45,156 nt of DNA from Oscillospiraceae bacterium (GCA_015063785.1 SVTM01000025.1:1-45156); one strand, 5' to 3'; numbered from the stretch's first letter, positions 1-7,935 are shown. The notes: a model not told the origin generated them from the letters alone. Translations and numbers: made by a program.

Positions 1-111
1 GTAGTAGTTACACTACTTCTCTTTGGAATTAACGAGTTGTTCTTTGTACTTCTCGTCTTTCGTTGTTCAATTTTCAAAGTCCGTGCCGCCGCTCTCGCGG
101 TCAGCTTTATT

Positions 112-140
112 AGAATACCACAAACATCTCACTTTGTCAA
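112..140 (-). promoter_or_regulatory. Probable rRNA operon promoter reading out of the window
   Basis: On the minus strand, TTGACA (135-140) and TATTCT (112-117) are separated by 17 bases. Immediately upstream (about 141-200) is a run of A/T tracts resembling an rRNA UP element. The transcribed sequence (111 down to 1) holds the block ACTTTGAAAATTGAACAACG, which matches the kind of leader found before or within Firmicutes rRNA operons, plus a GC-rich CCGC...GCGG element. No rRNA gene lies inside the window, so the identity of the transcript is inferred. Confidence 0.65.
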
Positions 141-275
141 GTACTTTTTTTCATTTTTTTTGATTTTTTTGAAAAAATTTTTATTTTAACATTTTTCGGT
201 TCTAAAATACGCTTTTTGAATAGTTTTTTTGCCTTTTGAAATACTAATGCAAGACCATTTCGGAAGGTGAAACAA

Positions 276-947
276 ATGACAACAATAGTTTTCAGGACAA
301 TTTTTATGTATGCGGTGATTATCTGTTCGATGAAACTTATGGGCAAGAGACAGTTGGGACAGATGCAGATATCGGAATTTGTCACTGCGATGATACTGTC
401 TGAGCTTGCTGCTCTGCCTATCTCGGACAAGAGCTTCCCCATTCTTTATTGTCTTGTTCCGCTTATTCTGATAATTTCGTTTGAAGTGATCATGTCGTAC
501 ATTACGCTGAAATCGGAAAATGCCCGATCTTTTCTTGAAAGCACGCCGACCTTGCTGATCGACAAAGGCGTGCTCAACCAAAAGGCGCTGTGTGAAACAC
601 GTATCACCATAAACGAGCTTATGGTTGAGCTACGCATTGCAGGACTTTCGTCGATAAGCGAGGCAGAATACGTTTTTCTTGAGCCCAACGGCAAATTCAG
701 CGTGATACCCAAAGCGCAATTCAGGCAGCTGACTGTTTCGGACCTATCGCTGAACCTTCCCGAAACCGAACCTGATGTGACACTTATTTCTGACGGAACA
801 ATTGTAACCGTCGGTCTTGAGTATCTTGGAAAAGACAAAAAGCAACTTATCAAAAGTATAAAACCCCACGCCCTTTCGGACATTCTTTTGCTTTCCGAGA
901 CTGCATCCGGCAAGCGCACGATGATTATAAAGGAGAAAAGGTCTTGA
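276..947 (+). CDS. DUF421 family membrane protein (YetF/YrbG-like)
   Basis: A DUF421 protein of about 223 residues. Three hydrophobic segments fill the first 80 residues, including the typical KLMGKRQLGQM stretch after helix 1. A soluble C-terminal domain follows with the family's VELRIAGLSSISEAEYVFLE-type segment and a terminal region predicted to be cytoplasmic. The biochemical role is unknown; Bacillus homologues (YetF and others) are sporulation-linked membrane proteins. A GTG at 267 is in frame, but GGAAGG at 262-267 overlaps it and sits 8 bases before ATG 276, so I use 276. The stop overlaps the next gene, a DUF4363 protein, which is the usual partner of DUF421 genes. Confidence 0.88.
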   Translation: MTTIVFRTIFMYAVIICSMKLMGKRQLGQMQISEFVTAMILSELAALPISDKSFPILYCLVPLILIISFEVIMSYITLKSENARSFLESTPTLLIDKGVLNQKALCETRITINELMVELRIAGLSSISEAEYVFLEPNGKFSVIPKAQFRQLTVSDLSLNLPETEPDVTLISDGTIVTVGLEYLGKDKKQLIKSIKPHALSDILLLSETASGKRTMIIKEKRS

Positions 948-1324
948 AAAGTTTCGGTATATCGGTAGTTCTTCTCGTTATCGTTATAGTCGCAGTTTTC
1001 TGCAACGCATATTACGCAGATAGATTATATTTTGAAATTCTGGATTCTTTGAACGAATTTCCAGACACGGCCGATGCAAGCAGCACTCTTACGTATAAAA
1101 TGATGCGCGCCAAGGAAAAATTTGAAAAGAACACGGGATACTTTTATTACATCTTATCAAGATCCGACATTCAGGAGCTTATTTGCGACTTTTCGGATAT
1201 TTTTTCGTATTATCGCACCGGCGACACGGCGTCGTACACGGCAAGTCTTGAAAAGGCGAAGCTGAGGTTGACAATGATAAAAAACAGTGAAAAACTGAAT
1301 TTGCGCGAGATATTCGGAAGCTGA
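944..1324 (+). CDS. DUF4363 family protein
   Basis: A 126-residue protein with one N-terminal membrane anchor (about residues 4-22), then a helical extracytoplasmic domain. Size, anchor and position directly after a DUF421 gene fit DUF4363, whose function is unknown. The start is TTG at 944, overlapping the upstream TGA (945-947), with AGGAG at 931-935 eight bases ahead. The two genes are therefore translationally coupled and likely form one membrane unit. Convergent with rpsT. Confidence 0.75.
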   Translation: MKSFGISVVLLVIVIVAVFCNAYYADRLYFEILDSLNEFPDTADASSTLTYKMMRAKEKFEKNTGYFYYILSRSDIQELICDFSDIFSYYRTGDTASYTASLEKAKLRLTMIKNSEKLNLREIFGS

Positions 1325-1330
1325 GAAAAG

Positions 1331-1371
1331 TAAAAAGAGATATTTTCCGTATTTTGTACAGAAAATATCTC
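1331..1371 (-). terminator. Intrinsic terminator of rpsT
   Basis: Arms GAGATATTTTC (1337-1347) and GAAAATATCTC (1361-1371) pair perfectly over 11 bp, with an inner GTA/TAC pairing. On the minus strand the stem is followed by TTTTTACTTTT. The adjoining CCAATTCGAATTGG (1372-1385) is a perfect palindrome, and CCGCG/CGCGG (1396-1410) a second small hairpin closer to the gene. The main hairpin lacks a T tract on the plus strand, so it mainly serves rpsT. Confidence 0.7.
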
Positions 1372-1431
1372 CCAATTCGAATTGGTTAACTCACACCGCG
1401 AAAAACGCGGAAATCACTTGTCGTGAAAAGA

Positions 1432-1692
1432 TCAAAGAGTGTTGAGCTTAAGAGCAAAACGGCTCTTCTTTCTTGCAGCGGCATTAGCATGGATAGTACC
1501 CTTGCTAGCAGCTCTGTCAAGAACGCTTACAGCGTTGCGGTATGCAACTTCTGCAGCAGCCTTGTCACCTTCAGCAATAGCAGCTTCGAACTTCTTCAAG
1601 GTTGTCTTGTACATTGTCTTGAACATACGGTTCTTGAGAGTCTTTGTCTTTGTGACATTAACGCGCTTCTTTGCAGACTTGATATTCGGCAA
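1432..1692 (-). CDS. rpsT: 30S ribosomal protein S20
   Basis: Ribosomal protein S20, 86 residues, binds 16S rRNA in the body of the 30S subunit. The N-terminus PNIKSAKKRV, the KNRMFKT motif, and the lysine-rich C-terminal AARKKSRFALKLN segment are characteristic. The true start is a TTG at 1692, preceded by GGGAGGTGG. A longer in-frame reading from 1752 would add 20 unrelated residues that lie in the structured leader. A non-AUG start is known for S20 in some bacteria and may limit synthesis. It has its own promoter (1785-1813) and a long leader hairpin (1717-1763). Confidence 0.95.
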   Translation of the reverse strand: MPNIKSAKKRVNVTKTKTLKNRMFKTMYKTTLKKFEAAIAEGDKAAAEVAYRNAVSVLDRAASKGTIHANAAARKKSRFALKLNTL

Positions 1693-1716
1693 TATGTCCA
1701 CCTCCCTGTAAAAGTT

Positions 1717-1763
1717 ACCATACGACAGGTATACACTGTGCCGTAAGCACACCTGTATATGGT
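1717..1763 (-). promoter_or_regulatory. Structured leader hairpin upstream of rpsT
   Basis: Three nested pairings lie in the rpsT 5' leader: ACCATA/TATGGT (1717-1722 with 1758-1763), ACAGGT/ACCTGT (1725-1730 with 1751-1756) and TGTGC/GCACA (1737-1741 with 1747-1751), separated by small internal loops. The element ends about 10 bases upstream of the ribosome binding site. It is a plausible autoregulatory target for S20; that role is inferred. Confidence 0.5.
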
Positions 1764-1784
1764 CGTATTTTCATATACCAACTT

Positions 1785-1813
1785 ATATTACCACATTTTT
1801 TTGAATAATTCAA
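1785..1813 (-). promoter_or_regulatory. Promoter of rpsT
   Basis: Minus-strand TTGAAT (1808-1813) and TAATAT (1785-1790) with 17-base spacing. Transcription would start near 1778, giving a leader of about 85 nt that contains the hairpin at 1717-1763. Confidence 0.6.
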
Positions 1814-1872
1814 TAGCAAAACCGATTTTTTTTGATTTTTTTTATTTTTTATTTCGGAAAGTGACGTAAACC

Positions 1873-2802
1873 ATGGAAAATTTTGATTTTTTTACTCTGA
1901 AAACAGACCTTGCCGATGAAAACGACGAGATATTACGCACCAGAACGCCAAACCTTTGCGGGATTGAAACAAAAAAGTCGACAATAAACGGTGCTGAAAT
2001 ATTTGAAATGAATGTAAAAGACGAAAAAGGCGAAGAACTGACAGGAAAAAACAAAGGAAGATATATCACCGTGAACGTCGGAAGAACAGAGTTTTTTGAC
2101 AGCACCACCTTTGAAAGAGTATGCGGTGTTTTGGCAGGATGCATGTCTTCCTTTACAGAAATATGTGACGGTGCGATACTTCTTGCAGGACTTGGCAATC
2201 CAGCCATCTATGCCGACTCGGTGGGGACGCAAACGGCGGAAAACTTCATCGTAACACGGCACATAAAGCAATCTTCGCCGGAACTGTTTAATAAATTTTC
2301 TTTTCGCGAGACTTGTGCCGTATTGCCGAATGTTTTTGGAAATACGGGCGTTGAAGCAGCACAGATGATAAAAGGTGTTGTAGACGACGTTCACCCGTCG
2401 TGCATTATAGCCGTGGATTCTTTGTCTTCCCGACGGTTGTCAAGGCTGTGCACCACAGTTCAGTTGTGCGACACGGGTATATGCCCCGGCTCGGGAGTGG
2501 GAAACGTGCGTGCGGAAATATCAAAAAAGACGATGGGCGTGCCTGTTATTGCCATTGGTGTACCGACGGTGGTGAACGCCGGCACCCTTGCAAGAGATCT
2601 GCTTTCAGAATGCGGTGTGGAAAAGAATCAACTTTCCGACGAAATGCGAAAGATGCTTGCACGCCAGATAGGCGACGACTGCTACGTTTCGCCAAAAAAC
2701 TGTGAGAAGGACGTAAAAAGCATTTCAAGGCTTATTGGTTTTTCGCTGAATGCGGCAATTCACAAAGGAATAGAGTTTTCGCAGATGCACGACTTTCTTT
2801 GA
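1873..2802 (+). CDS. gpr: Germination protease GPR (spore endopeptidase)
   Basis: GPR, 309 residues, made in the forespore as a zymogen. On germination it degrades the small acid-soluble proteins that protect spore DNA. The N-terminus carries KTDLADE (10-16), like the autocleavage site that mimics SASP cleavage sequences. The core blocks follow: LAGLGNP, the TGVEAAQMIKGVV segment, the CIIAVDSLSSRR strand and the GTGICPGSGVGN-like region (here DTGICPGSGVGNVR), then VIAIGVPTVVNAGTL. Length is slightly short of Bacillus GPR. The ribosome binding site is weak (GGAAAGTGA). spoIIP follows at once, the usual Clostridia order. Confidence 0.95.
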   Translation: MENFDFFTLKTDLADENDEILRTRTPNLCGIETKKSTINGAEIFEMNVKDEKGEELTGKNKGRYITVNVGRTEFFDSTTFERVCGVLAGCMSSFTEICDGAILLAGLGNPAIYADSVGTQTAENFIVTRHIKQSSPELFNKFSFRETCAVLPNVFGNTGVEAAQMIKGVVDDVHPSCIIAVDSLSSRRLSRLCTTVQLCDTGICPGSGVGNVRAEISKKTMGVPVIAIGVPTVVNAGTLARDLLSECGVEKNQLSDEMRKMLARQIGDDCYVSPKNCEKDVKSISRLIGFSLNAAIHKGIEFSQMHDFL

Positions 2803-2873
2803 TGCTCATATTTTCCTTTGTGTTTTCATATATATTTGGAAGACTACCGTATGAGAACGAAAAGGAGGAGCCT

Positions 2874-4079
2874 GTGAACTGTAAAAAATTCAACGTCGGC
2901 CCGAAAACGGCGGAACACGAAACGAAAAGCAACATTCCCACAAGCCAGAAGATCGGCTCGGTATGCCAAATCGAAATAAAGCCGCAAGAAATGCCAAAAC
3001 ACACCGAGACTAAAAACTGCAACAGAAAACAAAAACCGACATTTCTTGCGGTCTGCTGTGCTCTTTTTTGTCTGACGGCAATACTCGGATATATGATACC
3101 GATGCCAAAAGAACTTGAAAAGCTTCTTGTTTCATTATCGTCTGTCATCACGGAACCTGCCGAGAGAAACACTGTGCTGATTACCGATGTCGAGCCGGAA
3201 AAAGCAGCTTCGACCACCACGATCTTCGCCCCTGCAGCATCTGACAGCAGAGCAACAGAGGAAAACAACAACATTTTTGCCGAAAAGGAAAAGGCACAAT
3301 TTCCCACAAACCTTTCGACAGGGGCTATCTCCACAATCTCAAACGAAACGCAATATGATATTGATATATCGGAAATACTCGCCACAAAATACCCGATAGA
3401 AAAAACGGAATGTGCAAAGCCCTCTGATGACGCGGTGAGTGTTTTTGCAGACGGGATACAATCGCCCTCAGTTCTTATAATCCATACCCACGGCACCGAA
3501 GGATATACCGACAGTGCCGCGGGGAATTACAGAACACATGACAAAGAAAAAAACGTTGTTACCGTTGGAAAGCATCTGGCGCAAAAGCTCACAGAAAAAG
3601 GTATTTCGGTGGTACACTGCGAAAAGATGTTTGACGAGAGTTCGTACATAAAGGCATATTCCAACTCTTTTGCTGCGGTGAGTGAATATCTTGCGGAATA
3701 TCCGTCAATAAAATATGTGATAGATCTGCACAGAGATGCGATACCCGACAGGGACGGCGACGGATATGCGCGGCTTTTGGCCAACATTGACGGTGTGGAA
3801 TGTGCACAGCTGATGTTTGTTGTCGGCACCGACGAAGCAGGTGCTACACATCCAAACTGGCGAAATAATCTTCGTACAGTTTTTGAAATTCAGAAAAATA
3901 TGTGCGAAAGCTTTCCCTCTCTTATGCGTGCGGTTAACCTGCGCCGTGCAAGCTTTAACCAACAGTTAAGCCGTGGATATTTTATTCTTGAGGCAGGCAA
4001 CTGCGAAAACGAGCTTTGCGAGGTGTTGGCATCAATGGAACTTTTTGCAGACATTTTTGCCAAAACGATAACGAAATAA
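2874..4079 (+). CDS. spoIIP: Stage II sporulation protein P (peptidoglycan hydrolase)
   Basis: SpoIIP, an amidase/endopeptidase of the SpoIID-SpoIIM-SpoIIP engulfment complex that thins septal peptidoglycan in the mother cell. Numbered from GTG 2874: a short cytoplasmic region, a membrane anchor at about 54-77, a long Ser/Thr/Ala-rich linker, then the catalytic amidase-like domain with zinc-type motifs HTHGTE (204-209) and DLHRD (284-288), and a C-terminal EAGNCEN segment. The open frame extends upstream to ATG 2802, overlapping the gpr stop. AAAGGAGGAG at 2861-2870 points to GTG 2874; starting at 2802 would add 24 hydrophobic residues. Confidence 0.93.
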   Translation: MNCKKFNVGPKTAEHETKSNIPTSQKIGSVCQIEIKPQEMPKHTETKNCNRKQKPTFLAVCCALFCLTAILGYMIPMPKELEKLLVSLSSVITEPAERNTVLITDVEPEKAASTTTIFAPAASDSRATEENNNIFAEKEKAQFPTNLSTGAISTISNETQYDIDISEILATKYPIEKTECAKPSDDAVSVFADGIQSPSVLIIHTHGTEGYTDSAAGNYRTHDKEKNVVTVGKHLAQKLTEKGISVVHCEKMFDESSYIKAYSNSFAAVSEYLAEYPSIKYVIDLHRDAIPDRDGDGYARLLANIDGVECAQLMFVVGTDEAGATHPNWRNNLRTVFEIQKNMCESFPSLMRAVNLRRASFNQQLSRGYFILEAGNCENELCEVLASMELFADIFAKTITK

Positions 4080-4092
4080 CGGGAGAAAAAAG

Positions 4093-4440
4093 ATGTTTAA
4101 AAACGTGATTGCTTTTTGCGGTGCGGCAGCGTTTTTTTTGGCGGTTGCCGTGGGGGCTCTTTTTATTGTCAAAAGTGAAAGAAGCGATGCTGCCGAACTA
4201 TTGAGCTTGGACGGCGAAAACGGCATTGTCATTCTTGGCCAAAGCATAGAAATAGACAAAAGGATATCAGAAAATATACGCAATCATCTCAAGCTTTGCG
4301 AGACGGCTTCGGGCATGATTTTTCCGGATTGTTTTTCTGATCCCACAAAAGAAACCGCCGCGCTTGCAGGCACGACGGTTTTGGGAATGATATCTGATAT
4401 ATACGTTATTTTGTCAGATTTTGTCTACGGTAATATGTAG
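4093..4440 (+). CDS. Small membrane-anchored protein of unknown function
   Basis: A 115-residue protein starting 13 bases after spoIIP with GGGAG upstream of its ATG. One N-terminal membrane segment (about residues 4-26), then a soluble domain of about 85 residues rich in Asp/Glu/Ser with two cysteines. I do not recognise a family. The position as third gene of gpr-spoIIP suggests sporulation-time expression; that is inference. It is convergent with the next gene with only 2 bases between the stops. Confidence 0.7.
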   Translation: MFKNVIAFCGAAAFFLAVAVGALFIVKSERSDAAELLSLDGENGIVILGQSIEIDKRISENIRNHLKLCETASGMIFPDCFSDPTKETAALAGTTVLGMISDIYVILSDFVYGNM

Positions 4441-4441
4441 C

Positions 4442-4464
4442 ATCAAAGCAAATGCTTGATTTTT
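4442..4464 (+). terminator. Possible terminator inside the convergent gene end
   Basis: ATCAA-A-GC (4442-4449) pairs with GCTTGAT (4454-4460) with one bulge, followed by TTTTT. It overlaps the last codons of the convergent minus-strand gene because there is no free intergenic space. The stem is weak. Confidence 0.4.
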
Positions 4465-4973
4465 CCGGTCATCAGTGTTTCTACGCCGTTAAATACCGTT
4501 TCGGGGCTTTCGTTGCAAATGTCAAGGGAGGCGAAAGCGTCGGTGCGGTTGTCAAAGAAGAATTTGGTTTCCATATAAGTACGATCCTTCGACTTCAACT
4601 GACAGACGACGTAATATCCCCCGTCGGCCTCCAAAAGCTCGCAAGAATATTTCTTACCGGTACAAATATATTCGAAGTGGCGCAAAGCCTTTGACACGAC
4701 ACCATCCAGTACTTCCTTACGCATAAAGCGGCTGCCTTGCTCGTACATGACACATCCTGCATCGGTTATGCCGCAGCAGAGCTTGCTCTCTACCGTGCAA
4801 TAGCGGATTAACCCCTCCTCAGCAAGCTCGCGTTCGCACTCCTGGCAGTCGAAGGTATTTATTTCACCCGTGGAAAGAATACACTCTTGGGCGTTTGCCG
4901 CATCTATTTCGACGGCAAAGGCGGCATAAACCGCAAGCATTGCGATTTTTATTTCTGCCTTATCGGTTATCAT
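4443..4973 (-). CDS. DUF4364-like protein, probable winged-helix fold
   Basis: A 176-residue soluble protein. The N-terminal third (ELAEEGLIRYCTVE..., GITDAGCVMYEQ) reads like a winged-helix recognition region with the iTekG-type turn. The C-terminal half (GGYYVVCQLKSKDRTYMETKFF...) has the alternating beta pattern, and the final VFNGVETLM helix fits DUF4364, a Clostridia family of about 170-180 residues. The assignment is by pattern and length, not alignment. Six cysteines in the first 80 residues (CQEC, CTVESKLCC) are noteworthy and could bind metal. Downstream of the anchored protein at 4988-5749 with a 14-base gap, so one operon. Confidence 0.65.
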   Translation of the reverse strand: MITDKAEIKIAMLAVYAAFAVEIDAANAQECILSTGEINTFDCQECERELAEEGLIRYCTVESKLCCGITDAGCVMYEQGSRFMRKEVLDGVVSKALRHFEYICTGKKYSCELLEADGGYYVVCQLKSKDRTYMETKFFFDNRTDAFASLDICNESPETVFNGVETLMTGKIKHLL

Positions 4974-4987
4974 TTTTGTCTCCGTTC

Positions 4988-5749
4988 TTATTTATATGCA
5001 ACTGTCTTGTAATTCTTTCGTCCCGTATAGATCGAGAAAACGTCGTAAACCTCGTCGGAATATTCTCCCTCGGGGGTATACATATTCATAAAAAGACCAT
5101 ACTGGCGCATAACGGGATCGCCGTTTTCGTCCACAATTCCGCCGTCCTTTTCAAGCTTTATGCCATCAAAGCACACGCGGATATAGCCAAAGGAATAGCG
5201 TTCATCGTATTTCACGGCGACGATATCCTCGTACTTTTGTCCTATCGCCTTGTCTTCCCCTTCGTATTCAACAAGATACAGCTTGAAGGGGAGAAGATCC
5301 TGAGAATACTCAACTTCGCGGTTTTCGAGGATGTCGAGATTGAACTTAAGGGTGATCTGCAGACTTTCTGTTGCGGGGATATAATAAAGGTCCGAAACAC
5401 TGAGCAGTTTTCCGCCGAGATTGCTGTCGTCGCCTGCGGCGTTTTTGCTGGCGTACCAATCGGTGATCTCATACTGTCTGATCTCGAAGGTATCTGGAGA
5501 TGCCTCGTGCGCCGCTATGATTTCGTCGGTTTTTAAAACATCATCGACAATTTTTGAATCACAGCTGAAAAAGAAGCGTACAAAAAGCACGCCGTAAACG
5601 CCGAGGATGATGCAAACGGCGATGGCTTTGAATATTCTTTTTACCACCGACGGTTTTTTGTCCTCTTCGTCTTCGGGGATATAGCCGTGGTATTCTTTAT
5701 CTTCGGGTTCTTTTGTTTCCTGTTCGTTTATATTTTTGTTTTCTTCCAT
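4988..5749 (-). CDS. Conserved-type single-pass membrane protein, unknown function
   Basis: A 253-residue protein. The N-terminal 35 residues are highly acidic and cytoplasmic (EENKNINEQETKEPEDKE), followed by a basic patch and one membrane helix (about residues 40-63). An extracytoplasmic domain of about 190 residues follows, with repeated beta-strand-like stretches (LQITLKFNLDI, LLPFKLYLVEY, FGYIRVCFDGI). I do not recognise the family. Transcribed first in a two-gene operon with the DUF4364-like gene from the promoter at 5782-5810. The domain would face the cell surface, so a role in sensing or envelope assembly is possible but unsupported. Confidence 0.72.
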   Translation of the reverse strand: MEENKNINEQETKEPEDKEYHGYIPEDEEDKKPSVVKRIFKAIAVCIILGVYGVLFVRFFFSCDSKIVDDVLKTDEIIAAHEASPDTFEIRQYEITDWYASKNAAGDDSNLGGKLLSVSDLYYIPATESLQITLKFNLDILENREVEYSQDLLPFKLYLVEYEGEDKAIGQKYEDIVAVKYDERYSFGYIRVCFDGIKLEKDGGIVDENGDPVMRQYGLFMNMYTPEGEYSDEVYDVFSIYTGRKNYKTVAYK

Positions 5750-5781
5750 GAAAAATGTGCCTCCGACATACTGTTTTTACT

Positions 5782-5810
5782 ATTTTAACACAAATATCTC
5801 ATTCTTGCAA
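5782..5810 (-). promoter_or_regulatory. Promoter of the 5749-4443 operon
   Basis: Minus-strand TTGCAA (5805-5810), 17-base spacer, TAAAAT (5782-5787), about 30 bases upstream of the ATG at 5749. Confidence 0.55.
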
Positions 5811-5822
5811 CTGATTTTTATA

Positions 5823-5851
5823 TTTACTTTGTAAAGACTTTGTGTTATACT
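5823..5851 (+). promoter_or_regulatory. Promoter of the rodA-like gene
   Basis: TTTACT (5823-5828), 17 bases, TATACT (5846-5851); a second -10-like TATAAT lies at 5855-5860. AGGAGG at 5871-5876 and GTG at 5886 follow. Confidence 0.5.
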
Positions 5852-5885
5852 ATTTATAATATCGGAAAAAAGGAGGCTCGGCTGT

Positions 5886-7340
5886 GTGAAAAACGGCTCT
5901 TACAAGTTAAAGATGAAAGAAAACGGCAAGTCCGACGCAAAAGCACAGCTTTCGTCGTCCGCCATTGCAAAAAAATACACAGTAAAGACCGGCTTGGGAA
6001 AACGCCCAAACGATCTGAAAAAAACCGTGGCAAAACAAGCCCGAAGGCTTTATTCACCCGTCGAGGCAGACCGCATCAAGCGCGACTACGGCATGGTTAC
6101 CGCCGAGCCGCGAAATATGCGCAAGGCGCGCAGGTCCATGATACTGAAGCCTGCCCCCAAAGACCCGACGATACCAAAGGGCAAATTCGGCGAGAACGTT
6201 AACAAGATCGTTCTTGAAGTAAAAGAATTTATAAGCCACATCGACTATTCGCTGCTCGTCATCGTCGCAGTTCTTTCGTGCATCGGTATTCTTGCCGTAC
6301 ACAGTGCCACCATTACCAAGGGATCGGCGAGATTTGATTTTATGCAAATCGCCATGACAGTGATCGGTTTTTGTCTGATGCTGGGGCTTACCTATATCGA
6401 CTACGACGTTTTTACAAAGCATTACAAGATAATTCTCATTCTCAACGTAATAATGCTTGTCTTTACGGTAGTGTTCGGCACAGGCGCCGACGGTGGAGGC
6501 GACACCAACCACAACTGGGTGCGCATCGGATCTTTTGGTATTCAGCCTGCCGAAATCGGAAAAGTACTTTACATAATCACCTTTGCGGCGCATCTTGACG
6601 CCGTGAAACACCGCATAAACCACATAAAGACCCTATTTGGTCTTTTGTTACACGCAGGGCTTATAATCGGTCTTGTGCTTCTTGAAAAAGACCTTGGTCA
6701 GGCAACGGTTTATATCGCCATAACAGTCGTTATGCTGTTTGCCGCAAAGCTTTCGGCATGGTATTTTGCAGGGGCAGGCATAATCGGCCTCGCCGCAGCG
6801 CCAATCATTTTCTCAAACCTGCAGGGTTATCAGAAAGAGCGAATACTCGTTGGTTTTAATCCCGAGCTCGACCCTGTTGACAAAGGTTACCAGGCGATAC
6901 AAAGCAAAACCGCCATAGGTTCCGGCGGCATAACGGGAGCAGGATACAGAAAAGGATATCTCACCCAATCGGTTCCGTCGCTTTTGCCTGCCAAGCAGAC
7001 CGACATGATCTTTGCCGTCATTGCCGAAGAATTCGGCTTTATCGGTGCCGCCGTCGTCATTCTTCTGCTTGCGGCGCTTGTTATCAAGATATTTATGAAT
7101 TCAATCACCGCCGACAGAATGTCGGGCGCTCTGATATGTGCAGGGGTTGCCGGAATGCTGACATATCAGATCATCGAAAACATCGGAATGTGCCTTGGTA
7201 TGCTTCCCGTCATCGGCATCACTCTCCCCTTTCTCAGCTACGGCGGATCGTCGATACTCGGCAACTATCTTGCCATAGGCATGGTGCTTTCGGTATATGC
7301 GAAAAACGACAGATTTTATTTCAGCAAAGGAAAAATATAG
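5886..7340 (+). CDS. rodA: RodA/FtsW/SpoVE-family lipid II polymerase with N-terminal extension
   Basis: A SEDS-family peptidoglycan glycosyltransferase, 484 residues. Membrane helices begin only at about residue 121. The signature region NHNWVRIGSFGIQPAEIGK, the LLEKDLGQATV segment, the long extracellular loop with the DPVDKGYQAIQS block, and the C-terminal PFLSYGGSS motif are all present. RodA polymerises lipid II during elongation. The first about 115 residues are extra: highly basic, Lys/Arg-rich and without hydrophobic stretches, so probably a disordered cytoplasmic tail. RodA proteins are usually 370-430 residues. The GTG start at 5886 has AGGAGG 9 bases upstream. RodA is favoured over FtsW because a separate ftsW is in the dcw cluster. 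Confidence 0.85.
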   Translation: MKNGSYKLKMKENGKSDAKAQLSSSAIAKKYTVKTGLGKRPNDLKKTVAKQARRLYSPVEADRIKRDYGMVTAEPRNMRKARRSMILKPAPKDPTIPKGKFGENVNKIVLEVKEFISHIDYSLLVIVAVLSCIGILAVHSATITKGSARFDFMQIAMTVIGFCLMLGLTYIDYDVFTKHYKIILILNVIMLVFTVVFGTGADGGGDTNHNWVRIGSFGIQPAEIGKVLYIITFAAHLDAVKHRINHIKTLFGLLLHAGLIIGLVLLEKDLGQATVYIAITVVMLFAAKLSAWYFAGAGIIGLAAAPIIFSNLQGYQKERILVGFNPELDPVDKGYQAIQSKTAIGSGGITGAGYRKGYLTQSVPSLLPAKQTDMIFAVIAEEFGFIGAAVVILLLAALVIKIFMNSITADRMSGALICAGVAGMLTYQIIENIGMCLGMLPVIGITLPFLSYGGSSILGNYLAIGMVLSVYAKNDRFYFSKGKI

Positions 7341-7358
7341 TTTTTGGAGGACAAACAT

Positions 7359-7889
7359 ATGGACTACGTACAGCTTATAATGCGTTGGGAAAACGACGGA
7401 AATGCTCCCAAAACCATAAGTCTCTCCGACGGCGTAACCATCGAAACTTTCCCCAAAAGAAAAAGTGCGCTCGATGATTGGCTTGATATAATTCAATACG
7501 GCCTTACTGACGGAAGGCTTGATACCGACTGTTACAAAAGATGTATGACCGATCTTGAAAACTACGACGACAACAAATGCTTCTTTATCGTGAAGGACGG
7601 ATTTGCCGCCGCAACTATAACCGTTATATGCGATGACAAAACCAAAGAAGGATATATCCACATGGTTGCCTGTCGTCCCGAATTCCGAGGTCAGGGCTTT
7701 GGTACTCTTTTAAACGACATTGCCATGAACACTTTGAAAAGCGAGGGCATGAAAACTGCGTATCTCACCACCGACGATTTCCGCATACCTGCCATAAAAA
7801 GCTATCTGAGATGCGGTTTTGTTCCCGATCTTTCCACCGAAGATTTCAAAGAAAGATGGGCAAAGATAATGGAAGAAATTAAAAAATAA
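7359..7889 (+). CDS. GNAT-family N-acetyltransferase
   Basis: A 176-residue acetyltransferase. The acetyl-CoA binding motif is in CRPEFRGQGFGTLL (R-G-Q-G-F-G), followed by the usual helix and the AYLTTDDFRIPAIKSYLRCGF motif B ending. The substrate is unknown. An in-frame TTG at 7344 is upstream, but GGAGG at 7346-7350 sits 8 bases before ATG 7359, so I use the ATG. The gene is 18 bases after rodA and likely co-transcribed. A strong terminator follows at 7892-7922. Confidence 0.85.
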   Translation: MDYVQLIMRWENDGNAPKTISLSDGVTIETFPKRKSALDDWLDIIQYGLTDGRLDTDCYKRCMTDLENYDDNKCFFIVKDGFAAATITVICDDKTKEGYIHMVACRPEFRGQGFGTLLNDIAMNTLKSEGMKTAYLTTDDFRIPAIKSYLRCGFVPDLSTEDFKERWAKIMEEIKK

Positions 7890-7891
7890 AG

Positions 7892-7922
7892 AAAAGGGAC
7901 GAAGATCATTCTTCGTCCTTTT
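7892..7922 (+). terminator. Terminator of the rodA-GNAT operon
   Basis: GGACGAAGA (7897-7905), four-base loop, TCTTCGTCC (7910-7918), then TTTT. Confidence 0.85.
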
Positions 7923-7935
7923 ATCATCAATAAGT

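Noticed and set aside
1396..1410. CCGCG/CGCGG hairpin as the rpsT terminator
   Set aside because: It has no T tract on the minus strand; the longer hairpin at 1331-1371 does.
2799..2873. Upstream start for spoIIP at TTG 2799 or ATG 2802
   Set aside because: The strong AAAGGAGGAG before GTG 2874 and the normal topology from that start argue against the extra hydrophobic N-terminus; it remains an alternative.
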